In this document: positions 23,255 to 34,151 of the stretch, in pieces
Layout: every line of letters begins with the position of its first letter
Position numbering within the stretch: the stretch's first letter is position 1
DNA from: Campanula takesimana
Taxonomy: Eukaryota; Streptophyta; Magnoliopsida; Asterales; Campanulaceae
DNA: 64,000 bases
Direction: 5' to 3'
NCBI GenBank assembly: GCA_026119855.1
Contig: JAOWBW010001912.1
Span: forward strand, 62,001 to 126,000
Translations under genes and position numbers: made by a program
The notes under the pieces: generated by a model
Databases searched by the model: none
Told to the model about the DNA's origin: nothing
What the model saw: only the letters and a program-made list of their open reading frames with translations

Positions 23255-24220
23255 AGTAACCAGAGTTGAATAAACTCAAGTTTGGTTCAAACTTAACCAT
23301 GGTCACACTTGTGTCCAAAACCTTGGTTAGTTTAGAACGTTCCAAATTCAAATTTCAAATTTGAATACAACTGTCATCGTAGTACATTTGGACCACCATG
23401 ACTCTGCAATAAAAGGACAACTCAGACTGAGCTCCAATTAGAATTCAACAGCTCATTGTCCTTCAACTTGAAGCCCAAGCATTTCTAACGGCTAGCTTCT
23501 CATTCAAGGCTATAAATAGTCCTTGAATTCTTTATTGAACTTAAGCTGAGATTCTAAGAAAGAAATTGCTGTTGAAATTCTTGGTGATTGAAGATCATAT
23601 TCAAGATTTCCAGAATCCTTCGAATCTTCAAGCACTCAAACCTTCAAGTCTTCAACAAGTCTCCATCAACCTTCAAAGATCAAATCTCAAGCCTTAACAC
23701 ATAAGATTCATTACGCTCTAAAATCATATAGATTCCAAAGAGCTTTTGATTCTTACATACACACTCACCCCGATTGATCAATCACATAGATTGAATCATT
23801 AGGGATACACTGGTCTAAGTCTAGGATTGTTCTTCATAAAAATAGGTGTTGATTCAAATACTTCATATCTGTAATCTGTACTCAAGTGAATTTAAATATA
23901 TACCTCATTCAAAATCCAAGACTGACCATCTTGGTAAAGGACGTAGATCTTTTAACAGATCGAACATTTCCAAATCATTGTGTTCTTTACTTACTACACT
24001 TTACATTTCTGCAAATTTACTTTAAGTCTTGTTCATCTTGTTCCTATTGTTCTTCACTTGTTCATATTAATCTTGTTTGTCTTTTTAGTGTTTGATCTTT
24101 CAGATTTAAGAACAATTGTGAATTGTGTTTGTTTGTCTACCTCATTGCCTAAGTTAAAATCTGACTAACTTATCATTTGCCAAAAATCTCTAAGACACAA
24201 GTTTTCAATCTCTCAACCTA

Positions 24221-24302
24221 CCTCACTCAAACCTACTGCATATCATCCGACCGCACTCTCACCGACCGCACTCTCAACCTACCGCACATTTTGCCTACCG
24301 CA
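24221..24302 (+). repeat. ACCGCA words phased 15-16 bp near the SIRE LTR end
   Basis: The core CCGCA, or its one-base variants, starts at 24221 (CCTCA), 24236 (CTGCA), 24251, 24266, 24282 and 24298. Spacings are 15, 15, 15, 16 and 16. The array lies between the TATA box and the LTR end, so it would be transcribed. Confidence 0.9.
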
Positions 24303-24509
24303 TTGAACTTATCAAAAACAAATCTAAACTTGTTTCAACGAAAACTTCTGCTGTGCATTTTATACTTAACCGCGTGGTATTTCATCTACCACAAAATTCA
24401 AGTGTAAGCATAAATGTTGTATTTTGAAAAAGGTTGGAATTTTAAATAAGCTATTCACCCCCCCCTTCTAGCCTCTTTTCATACCCTTATTGTGTCTCTG
24501 GGACCAACA

Positions 24510-25211
24510 CTAGCTTATTGTACAAGCTTGGTAGTCATCCATATATGTAACTATATAAAATGAAGAAAGTCTTGCTATTTTTAGAATGATGCCCTATACA
24601 CCTCTAAATTAGGAAAGTTGGGTAAATGAGTTCAAATATGTCATTATCTTTAATTTGGCACAAGTAGTCAACTTTGCATGTGGTTTGATTTTTATATGAT
24701 ACTTTTTATTTTTTTTACTTAGCGAACAAAATGAATTATGATCAATATATAATAAAAAATGTTACTAATTGATGCGGACGGAACGCGTTGATGTTTTTGG
24801 AGTCATTTGAGCGCTTGCGCGTAAACGGTCGTAACTTTTGACTCCGGATCACCCACGGAACGCACCACATATCAAATCGAATGTTGGAGCTAGACGAACA
24901 AAAAGTCATTACCGTTAATTTGGTAGATGCAGTCAACTTTGCATCTAAATTTATTTTGTATATGATAATTTTTACTTTTTTTCAATTAAGTGAAAAATTG
25001 AAGTTTGATCTATATATATTTAAAAAATCACACGTCTATATTTATAGTAATCTATCTATAGTAATATAATACCAAGAAAGTTGTAAATCTTGCAACAATA
25101 AAGGGCAAAATTGTCTTCCAACATTCTAGCTTATTGTACAAGCTTGGTAGTCATCCATATCTATTCTATAACTATATAAAATGAATAAAGTCTTGCTATT
25201 TTTAGAATGAG
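24510..25211. repeat. Local repeat, copy 1 and the start of copy 2
   Basis: CTAGCTTATTGTACAAGC starts at 24510 and again at 25126, a 616-bp period. The second copy is cut at 25211 by the Tekay composite and continues at 40772, where CCTCTAAATTAGGAAAGTTG repeats the first copy's sequence. A shorter repetition (GTCAACTTTGCAT) sits inside copy 1. No coding signal is seen. Confidence 0.85.
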
Positions 25212-27317
25212 TGTCACGACCCGAAATATAGGCTCTATTTTATTAGTAATTAAATGATTTTTATTTAATTATTTGCTTATTTATTTATTTAAATTATTAT
25301 TTATCTAATTATTATGTGTGCAATTTATGTGTTATAATAATTATGCCTAGCATTTTATTCGAGTTATTTGGGCTAGTGTGGAAGTGTTGGGTCTTAATTG
25401 TTAGTAGGGAGTGTAGTTTGTGTGTAGTGTGAGAGAGGGGGCCTAAGTGTAATATTTTGAATTATTTCCCCCTACTCCCCCTCACCTCCCTCACCATCTC
25501 CCTCACCCTCACCATTCTCCCAGCAATCTCTCTCTCTCTCCTCCAAGTTTGGTAAGTTTTTTTCATCTTCCTTCTCTCTTCATTTCCTCCTTCTTCCTCT
25601 CATCTTCTCTCATTTCTTAAAGCGTGAACCTTGTTTAGATCGTCGATAGGATCGCGTAGAATCAAAAAGAATTGAATTCCGTCAACTTTGAGAAAATCCA
25701 AGTAAGTTACTTTTCCCCCATTTTGATGCTAAAATGTTCATATTATGTTCATATAATGCTTTTGTTGTTATATTTGAAGTTTGGTTGAGTTTAGAATTGA
25801 TTTGGGATTTTATTTGGGTTTTGGGTAAAAATGGTGAATTGATGAATGTTGGTGTTGATTCTTGATTTTAGTTGATAAAGGGTGTTGTTAGGATCCCCTT
25901 TTTAGTTAAATGACGTTTAGGCACCTTAGGAATCGTTTTGGGAGTGTTAATTTTGGGTGTTAAAGTTTTGGTATGAAAATGGCAAGGAAATGTGAAGAAC
26001 CCAGCTCTGTTCTTGGCCAACCCGTAGACCAGGCGCCCGACCGCCTTGGCCCGAGCGCCCGCCTGCCCCTTGTTTTCCAGCGACCCAAACCTACTGGCCA
26101 AACAAGCGCCCGCCCGCCCCAGGCAGGCGCCCGCCCGCCCGCCTGCTTGGAAAATTGCCCCTTTTTGCTTGTTTAAACTAAATGGCTTAATTAGTTTAGG
26201 TTTAATCCTTCTAATTAACTTAAGATAACACCGTGGAACACTTTATTGTGTGGATTTGATTCTTTTGTGAATAAATATGATGTGAAATTTATTTAAGTAC
26301 CGTTTTGGTAATGTTGGGCATCTTTGATGTGCGGTTTGGATTGGTTTACCTTTTTGGTAATTTAATTGGAATGGTTCCCTACTTTGGAACCTTAAGTTGT
26401 TCATTCATGCTAAATTATTATTACTTAGCATTTATTTGAAAGTCCAGCTGGTATTTGGTGTGTGTTTGGGCGATGGGAAAGATTATAATGGCAAAGCCAA
26501 GTCCATTATAATGTTGACCATTGTTTTGCCCCCTTCTTTACCCCTTCTCCAGATTGGCCTTGGAAAGGATAAGTCAGCGTTCCTTTGTGAATGTATCTGG
26601 CTAGCGGGCATGACTTTGTGTCATGGTCCTTGTCCCTTGTGACACTTTTATGTTATTGGTTCCGGTACCGGGGTTTTCTCTTCGGCTTTCATGCTATTAT
26701 GAAGATGATGATTTGTTGATTATTGAAGTTGCGCAGCGATCCTTTATTTGGATGTTCCGGTTTGGAAAACCTTGGCTATATCCTTTGTTATGTGTTTATT
26801 TCCGCTGCTATCTGTTATGTGATAAATGCTATATGCTATGTGATATTTATTATTGCTTATTGTATTTTGCATTATAGCATGTCATGTAGTTGCATTAGTA
26901 ACTTATTGAGATTTATCTCACCCCCTTTTCTTTTATCTTGTTTTTCCTTAACCCCCCCCCAGGTGCTAAGGATTAGTCTCGCTGATCACGAGAAAGAGGA
27001 CGTCGAGTGTGGATACGTTCTTTTGGGGAAGGTTGTTATAGGTTGGTTTACATTATGTAAATGTGTAACCATTTTGGGATAGTAGTACCAAACAATGACG
27101 TCACTAAGAATTGTATATTTGTATTTTGTTGGGCATAAACTTGTGGAAGTTTATGTTAGTTGTATTTGGTTTTTATTAAACTTGGTTTTGTAAAACTTTG
27201 GATCATCACCACCTTTTGGTATCGAATGGAATTTTTAAATTCAGTATTTCTTAGTTTTGGTTTTAGAGTCGACGTCCAGCTCGCGGTCCCGGGCCCGCGG
27301 GGTCCGGGGTCGCGACA
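25212..27317 (+). repeat. Tekay-like LTR A
   Basis: It starts TGTCACGACCCG and ends GGGGTCGCGACA, followed by an iMet primer site at 27320-27331. There is a splice-donor-like CCAAGTAAGTTAC near 25700, a CG-rich array at 26033-26143 and a C-run of 9 near 26952. LTR B has 12 Cs and LTR C has 8. Confidence 0.97.
26033..26143 (+). repeat. Paired GCGCCCGCC words, 72-73-bp period (LTR A)
   Basis: GCGCCCG words start at 26033, 26055, 26106 and 26127, with spacings 22, 51 and 21. LTR C keeps all four words near 39482-39592. LTR B has lost the word between the second pair (19 bp shorter), which fits recombination between repeats. Confidence 0.93.
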
Positions 27318-27319
27318 GT

Positions 27320-27331
27320 TGGTATCAGAGC
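27320..27331 (+). promoter_or_regulatory. Primer-binding site, internal copy 1
   Basis: TGGTATCAGAGC lies two bases after the LTR A end. The identical site for copy 2 is at 34033-34044 after LTR B. Confidence 0.96.
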
Positions 27332-27438
27332 TATGGCATTAGCTCTATGTATAAGTCTAGGTGGATTAGTATGACCTAGGTGGGTAGTAGTGTGAGGAGT
27401 GATTAACGGTTGATGTCTTATGCAGGTAATTACTCAAA

Positions 27439-30400
27439 ATGTCTGGAAGAAGAAACAGAGGAGGTACTAGTGGAGCACCGAATCAGAATGATACAAGGGA
27501 AGAAGCCCGTGCCATGTTTCAAGGCATGTTTGAGGCGGCCATGAAGGCCATACATGATCAAGGTCCGAGCGTAGAACAAGCACCACCCCGCTATGGATTG
27601 GAGCAACTTCTGAAGTTGAAACCGGTTGAATTCAATAGGGAACCCGATGTAAGGAAAGCTGAGTTGTGGATTGAGTCTATGGAGAAGATTTATAATGTAT
27701 TTGGGTGTTCGGATGAGGACAAGGTCCGGTTCGCGGCTTACAAGCTTGTGGGAGCCACCGAGCATTGGTGGAAGGGTGTTAAAGCTACTTGGGATGATAC
27801 TCACACGGTGTATGCGTGGGAGTTGTTTGTGCGCAAATTCAAGGAGCATTTCATTCCGGTTGTTGATCAAAACCGAAAGGAGATCGAGCTACTCAACTTG
27901 GAGCAAGGATTGTTGTCTATAGCACAATACTCGGCTAAGTTCATAGAATTAGCCCGGTATTGCGACTATTTGGTGAGGACCGAGGAACAAAAAGCTATGA
28001 GATTCATTCGGGGATTGAAGACCTCCATCCGTACTCAACTTATTGCTCAACGGATTGTGACTTTCCAAGATGCGGTGGACCGAGCCTATTTAATAGAGCA
28101 AGATATTGGGGAGCATAAGAGGAAGACCGAGGTGGCTAACCCGAGTAAGCAAGGAGCGCAGAGCAAGTCTCAACCAAGGATTGATAATCGAGGTAACTTT
28201 GGGGGACAATCTCAGTCCCGAGGGCAACCGATCCAAGGAACCCGGGTACCACTTCCGGGAACCAAGGGAGCCAAATGAGGAAGCCTTGTACCTATTGTCA
28301 GAAGGTAGGCCATTCGGAGGATAGGTGTTGGAAAAAGCAAGGCAAATGCACCAATTGTGGTGAAATGGGGCACTTTGCGAGAGATTGCACGAGGCACCGA
28401 GGACAGTCATCCGGGTCAGGGGTTAGTATTAATCAGGGTCAGAAAAGGGATGCCGCGGGAAGCCCAAGGTCCAAGGGAAGTGTTTGCAATGAATCAACAA
28501 CAAGCTACCGATGATCCATCCGTTATTGGAGGTATTGTTTCTGTGTCTAATGTGAGCGCACGAGCGTTAGTAGATCCAGGATCATCTCATTCATACATTT
28601 TGTGCAATTTTCTTCCATGTTAAATGATGCATTCGAGTCTTTACCGTACGTGCTAGAGGTGTCGACCCCTATAGGAGAATGCTTGATTTCTGATCGAGTC
28701 TTTCGTGCTTGTGATGTGGTGTTATTTGTGGTCGAGTCCTTTGTGCGGATTTGGTGGTTCTTCCTATCTAAGACTTTGATGTCATTTTGGGTATGGATTG
28801 GTTGAGCAAGTTTCATGCTTCCGTTGATTGCCGTAAGAAAACTGTTACTTTTTCTATTCCCGATGTGCCTAAATTTGTGTTTGAGGCTATCCTCTGAGTA
28901 GGAAGGTTCGCTTAATTTCTTTTATGAAAGCGAGAAGATTATTGCATAGTGGTTGCGAGGGGTATTTGGCTAGTGTTCTTGATACTAGGAAAGAATCCCC
29001 TAGTTTTGATAGTGTTCGGGTAGTTCGGGAATTTCCCGATGTTTTCTCTACCGAGTATGTTATGCCTCCCGATCGTGAGATTGAGTTTTGTATAGACCTT
29101 TTGCCTGGTACGGCTCCAATTTCGAAAGCACCTTATAGGTTAGCTCCCGCAGAGTTGAAGGAATTAAAGGTTCAATTGCAAGAGTTGCTTGATCGAGGGT
29201 TTATCCGCCCTAGTGTTTCCCCGTGGGGAGCACCGTTTTATTTGTGCGGAAGAAAGACGGTTCCTTGAGATTGTGCATCGATTACAGGAAGTTGAATCAG
29301 GTTACGGTGAAGAACAAGTATCCTCTACCGCACATCGATGATTTATTTGATCAGCTTCAAGGGTCCGTTGTGTTTTCCAAGCTTGATTTGAGGAGTGGGT
29401 ACCATCAGTTGAAGGTTCGATCGGAGGATATTCCGAAGACTGCTTTTCGCACTCGGTATGGTCATTATGAGTTCTTGGTTATGCCGTTTGGGTGACTAAC
29501 GCGCCGGCCATGTTTATGGATTTGATGAACCGGATTTTTCCATCCTATCTTGATTCGTTCGTGGTAGTCTTCATCGACGACATTCTTGTTTATTCGAAAT
29601 CTCGAGAGGAGCATGATCAACACTTGAGGACAGTTTTATCCGTTCTTGCGAGGGAGAAATTATTTGCGAAGTTCAGTAAATGCGAATTTTGGCTCGAGAA
29701 GGTGTCATTTCTGTGTCATGTGATTTCTAAAGATGGATTTCGGTGGATCCGTCAAAGATTGAAGCCATAGTGGATTGGAAGAGACCCGAATCAGTGACAG
29801 AGATTAGAAGTTTTCTTGGTTTAGCCGGGTATTACAGAAGGTTTATTGAAGGGTTTTCGAGGATTGCTACTCCGATGACTCAGTTGACCCGGAAGAATGT
29901 TCCGTTTGTGTGGACCAAGAAATGTGACAAGAGTTTCGAGGAATTGAAGAAGAGGTTGACTACCGCACCGATCTTGACTTTGCCTAATGGGAGCGATGGC
30001 CTAGTGATTTATAGTGATGCTTCGAAAGAGGGTTTGGGTTGTGTGTTGATGCAGAATGGGAAAGTAATTGCGTATGCTTCGAGGAAGTTGACCCCGAGTG
30101 AACAGAATTACCCTACTCATGATATGGAGTTGGCGGCGATAGTCTTTGCGTTGCACAAGTGGAAGCACTACCTTTATGGAGCGAAGTTCGAGATTTTTAC
30201 CGATCACAAGAGTTTGAAGTACCTATTCTCTCAGAAGGAATTTAACAACCGACAACGTCGATGGATGGAATTGTTGAAGGATTATGATTGCACGATTTCT
30301 TATCACCCGGGAAAGGCGAATGTGGTAGCCGATGCGATTAGTAGAAAGTCTTATGTGGCTTCGATGATGGTCCGTGAATGGAAAATGCTTGAGGATGTTC

Positions 30401-31899
30401 GAGATTGGTCTCCTCGTGAATCGAGACATGGGGCTATTTTTGCGAATATTAGGGTGTCTCCGACCCTAATTCAGAGAATAAAGGAAGCTCAGAAAGAAGA
30501 TCCCGAGTTAGTGAGAATAATGGGTAAATTGAAGGAAAAGAATTTCGAGGATTTTTCTTTGGCTTCGAGTGGAGTTTTGACTTTCCGTGGTCGTTTGTGT
30601 GTTCCGGATGTCGATGGAATTAAACAGAGAGTTTTAGATGAGGGTCACAAATCGAGGTATACTATTCATCCGGGTAGTACGAAGATGTATCAGGATTTGA
30701 AGCAACAATTTTGGTGGATTAATATGAAGAGGGAAATAGCCGAGTATGTTTCGAAGTGTCTAACTTGTCAGCAGGTCAAAGCCGAGCATCAGAGACCCGC
30801 GGGATTACTTCAGCCGTTAGAGATTCCAGAGTGGAAATGGGAGCATGTGACTATGGATTTCGTTACGGGACTACCTCGTACCCGTAGGAAGTTTGACAGT
30901 GTTTGGGTAATAGTGGATAGATTGACCAAGAGTGCCCATTTCTTACCTATTGACATCAGGTATTCGATGGAGAAGCTTGCGACCCTTTATATCGATGAGA
31001 TCGTGAGATTGCATGGGGTTCCGGTTAGCATTGTGTCAGATCGGGACCCGAGGTTTACTTCTAGGTTCTGGAAGGCGTTTCAGGAAGCTTTGGGTACAGA
31101 TTTGCGATTCAGCACGGCTTTTCATCCCCAGACAGACGGTCAATCCGAGAGGACTATTCAGATTTTGGAGGATATGTTGCGAACGTGTTCGATATACTTT
31201 TCTGATTCTTGGGATTCGCACCTACCGTTAGTGGAGTTCTCTTACAACAGCAGTTATCAGGCTAGTATCGAGATGGCACCGTATGAGGCTTTGTATGGAA
31301 GGAAATGTCGATCACCTATTTGTTGGGATGAGGTTGGTGAAGCGAAGATCGTGGGTATTGATTTGCTTCAGGATTCGGTTGAGAAAGTCAAAGTTATCCG
31401 GGATCGATTGAAGACAGCCCAGAGTCGACATAAGAGCTACGCAGACAACAGAAGGCGAGATCTTAGTTTTCAGATTGGTGATTTGGTGTTCTTGAAAGTG
31501 TCTCCGAAGGTGGGTATTCGTAGGTTTGGGAAGAAAGGTAAATTGGCTCCGAGGTTTATTGGCCCGTTTGAGGTTTTGGGAAAGGTTGGACTTCTTGCGT
31601 ATCGACTCGCGTTACCGTCATCTTTGGACCGGTTGCACAACGTTTTCCACGTTTCTATGCTTCGGAAGTATGTTTATGACCCATCTCACGTGTTACCGAG
31701 AGTACCGGAGGATATTGAGCCAGATATGACTTATGAGGAACGACCGGTTCGGATCTTAGATTCCAAAGTCCAAGAGTTGAGGAGCAAGAGCATCGCATTG
31801 GTTCGAGTTCTTTGGAGGAATCATAATATCGAGGAGTCGACGTGGGAGCTTCGTGACGAGATCGAGAGGAAATTTCCGTGGCTTTTTTGTTTGAGGTGA
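27439..31899 (+). pseudogene. Tekay-like gag-pol, internal copy 1, frameshifted
   Basis: The ATG at 27439 (MSGRRNRGG) lies 12 bases after an acceptor-like TTATGCAG. Gag is open to 28278. Single-base frame changes then cluster at about 28233, 28457, 28479, 28597, 28720, 28889, 29234, 29492 and 29735. From 29743 to 31899 one frame is open through the rest of reverse transcriptase, RNase H (YSDASKEG), integrase (zinc domain, DDE core) and chromodomain (VRVLWRNHNIEESTWE). Most changes are one base gained or lost in a run of identical bases when compared with copy 2. The polyprotein is not producible from this copy as written. Confidence 0.95.
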
Positions 31900-31943
31900 G
31901 TCTCGTTAAAATTCGGGTCGAATTTTCTTTAAGGGGGAGTGAA

Positions 31944-34030
31944 TGTCACGACCCGAAATATAGGCTCTATTTTATTAGTAATTAAATGATTTTTATTTAA
32001 TTATTTGCTTATTTATTTATTTAAATTATTATTTATCTAATTATTATGTGTGCAATTTATGTGTTATAATAATTATGCCTAGCATTTTATTCGAGTTATT
32101 TGGGCTAGTGTGGAAGTGTTGGGTCTTAATTGTTAGTAGGGAGTGTAGTTTGTGTGTAGTGTGAGAGAGGGGGCCTAAGTGTAATATTTTGAATTATTTC
32201 CCCCTACTCCCCCTCACCTCCCTCACCATCTCCCTCACCCTCACCATTCTCCCAGCAATCTCTCTCTCTCTCCTCCAAGTTTGGTAAGTTTTCTTCATCT
32301 TCCTTCTCTCTTCATTTCCTCCTTCTTCCTCTCATCTTCTCTCATTTCTTAAAGCGTGAACCTTGTTTAGATCGTCGATAGGATCGCGTAGAATCAAAAA
32401 GAATTGAATTCCGTCAGCTTTGAGAAAATCCAAGTAAGTTACTTTTCCCCCATTTTGATGCTAAAATGTTCATATTATGTTCATATAATGCTTTTGTTGT
32501 TATATTTGAAGTTTGGTTGAGTTTAGAATTGATTTGGGATTTTATTTGGGTTTTGGGTAAAAATGGTGAATTGATGAATGTTGGTGTTGATTCTTGATTT
32601 TAGTTGATAAAGGGTGTTGTTAGGATCCCCTTTTAGTTAAATGACGTTTAGGCACCTTAGGAATCGTTTTGGGAGTGTTATTTTGGGTGTTAAAGTTTTG
32701 GTATGAAAATGGCAAGGAAATGTGAAGAACCCAGCTCTGTTCTTGGCCAACCCGTAGACCAGGCGCCCGCCCGCCTTGGCCCGAGCGCCCGCCTGCCCCT
32801 TGTTTTCCAGCGACCCAAACCTACTGGCCAAACAAGCGCCCGCCCGCCCGCCTGCTTGGAAAATTGCCCCTTTTTGCTTGTTTAAACTAAATGGCTTAAT
32901 TAGTTTAGGTTTAATCCTTCTAATTAACTTAAGATAACACCGTGGAACACTTTATTGTGTGGATTTGATTCTTTTGTGAATAAATATGATGTGAAATTTA
33001 TTTAAGTACCGTTTGGTAATGTTGGGCATCTTTGATGTGCGGTTTGGATTGGTTTACCTTTTTGGTAATTTAATTGGAATGGTTCCCTACTTTGGAACCT
33101 TAAGTTGTTCATTCATGCTAAATTATTATTACTTAGCATTTTTTTGAAAGTCCAGCTGGTATTTGGTGTGTGTTTGGGCGATGGGAAAGATTATAATGGC
33201 AAAGCCAAGTCCATTATAATGTTGACCATTGTTTTGCCCCCTTCTTTACCCCTTCTCCAGATTGGCCTTGGAAAGGATAAGTCAGCGTTCCTTTGTGAAT
33301 GTATCTGGCTAGCGGGCATGACTTTGTGTCATGGTCCTTGTCCCTTGTGACACTTTTATGTTATTGGTTCCGGTACCGGGGTTTTCTCTTCGGCTTTCAT
33401 GCTATTATGAAGATGATGATTTGTTGATTATTGAAGCTGCGCAGCGATCCTTTATTTGGATGTTCCGGTTTGGAAAACCTTGGCTATATCCTTTGTTATT
33501 TGTTTATTTCCGCTGCTATCTGTTATGTGATAAATGCTATATGCTATGTGATATTTATTATTGCTTATTGTATATTGCATTATAGCATGTCATGTAGTTG
33601 CATTAGTAACTTATTGAGATTTATCTCACCCCCTTTTCTTTTATCTTGTTTTTTCCTTAACCCCCCCCCCCCAGGTGCTAAGGATTAGTCTCGCTGATCA
33701 CGAGAAAGAGGACGTCGAGTGTGGATACGTTCTTTTGGGGAAGGTTGTTATAGGTTGGTTTACATTATGTAAATGTGTAACCATTTTGGGATAGTAGTAC
33801 CAAACAATGACGTCACTAAGAATTGTATATTTGTATTTTGTTGGGCATAAACTTGTGGAAGTTTATGTTAGTTGTATTTGGTTTTTTATTAAACTTGGTT
33901 TTGTAAAACTTTGGATCATCACCACCTTTTGGTATCGAATGGAATTTTTAAATTCAGTATTTCTTAGTTTTGGTTTTAGAGTCGACGTCCAGCTCGTGGT
34001 CCCGGGTCCGCGGGGTCCGGGGTCGCGACA
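31944..34030 (+). repeat. Tekay-like LTR B (shared middle LTR)
   Basis: It is preceded by the polypurine tract AAGGGGGAGTGAA (31931-31943) and followed by a primer site, so it serves as 3' LTR of copy 1 and 5' LTR of copy 2. It is 2087 bp; the main loss is in the CG-rich array. It shares several variants with LTR C against LTR A, such as GTCAGCTTTGAG and GAAGCTGCGC. Confidence 0.96.
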
Positions 34031-34151
34031 GTTGGTATCAGAGCTATGGCATTAGCTCTATGTATAAGTCTAGGTGGATTAGTATGACCTAGGTGGGTAG
34101 TAGTGTGCGGAGTGATTAACGGTTGATGTCTTATGCAGGTAATTACTCAAA

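Larger units (their letters stand above)
16617..24509 (+). mobile_element. SIRE-like Ty1/copia element 2, 3' half only
   Basis: The plus-strand extra ORF, polypurine tract and a 3' LTR remain; gag, pol and 5' LTR are absent. The left border is the LTR end of the minus-strand element at 16616. Two later solo LTRs sit inside it (16891-18367 and 21609-23125). The characteristic word ACCGCA/GCCGCA recurs in both coding and LTR parts. It is related to, but not the same family as, the minus-strand element: the LTR ends match (TGTTGGGTATGC, GGGACCAACA) while the internal words differ. Confidence 0.88.
21416..24509 (+). repeat. 3' LTR of SIRE-like element 2, interrupted by a solo LTR
   Basis: It starts TGTTGGGTATGC and ends GGGACCAACA. 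Without the solo LTR at 21609-23125 and one TSD it is about 1.57 kb, close to the other SIRE LTR. The TATA box TATAAATAG is at 23511. A C-run (24460-24469) near the U5 end mirrors the G-run in the minus-strand LTR. Confidence 0.92.
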
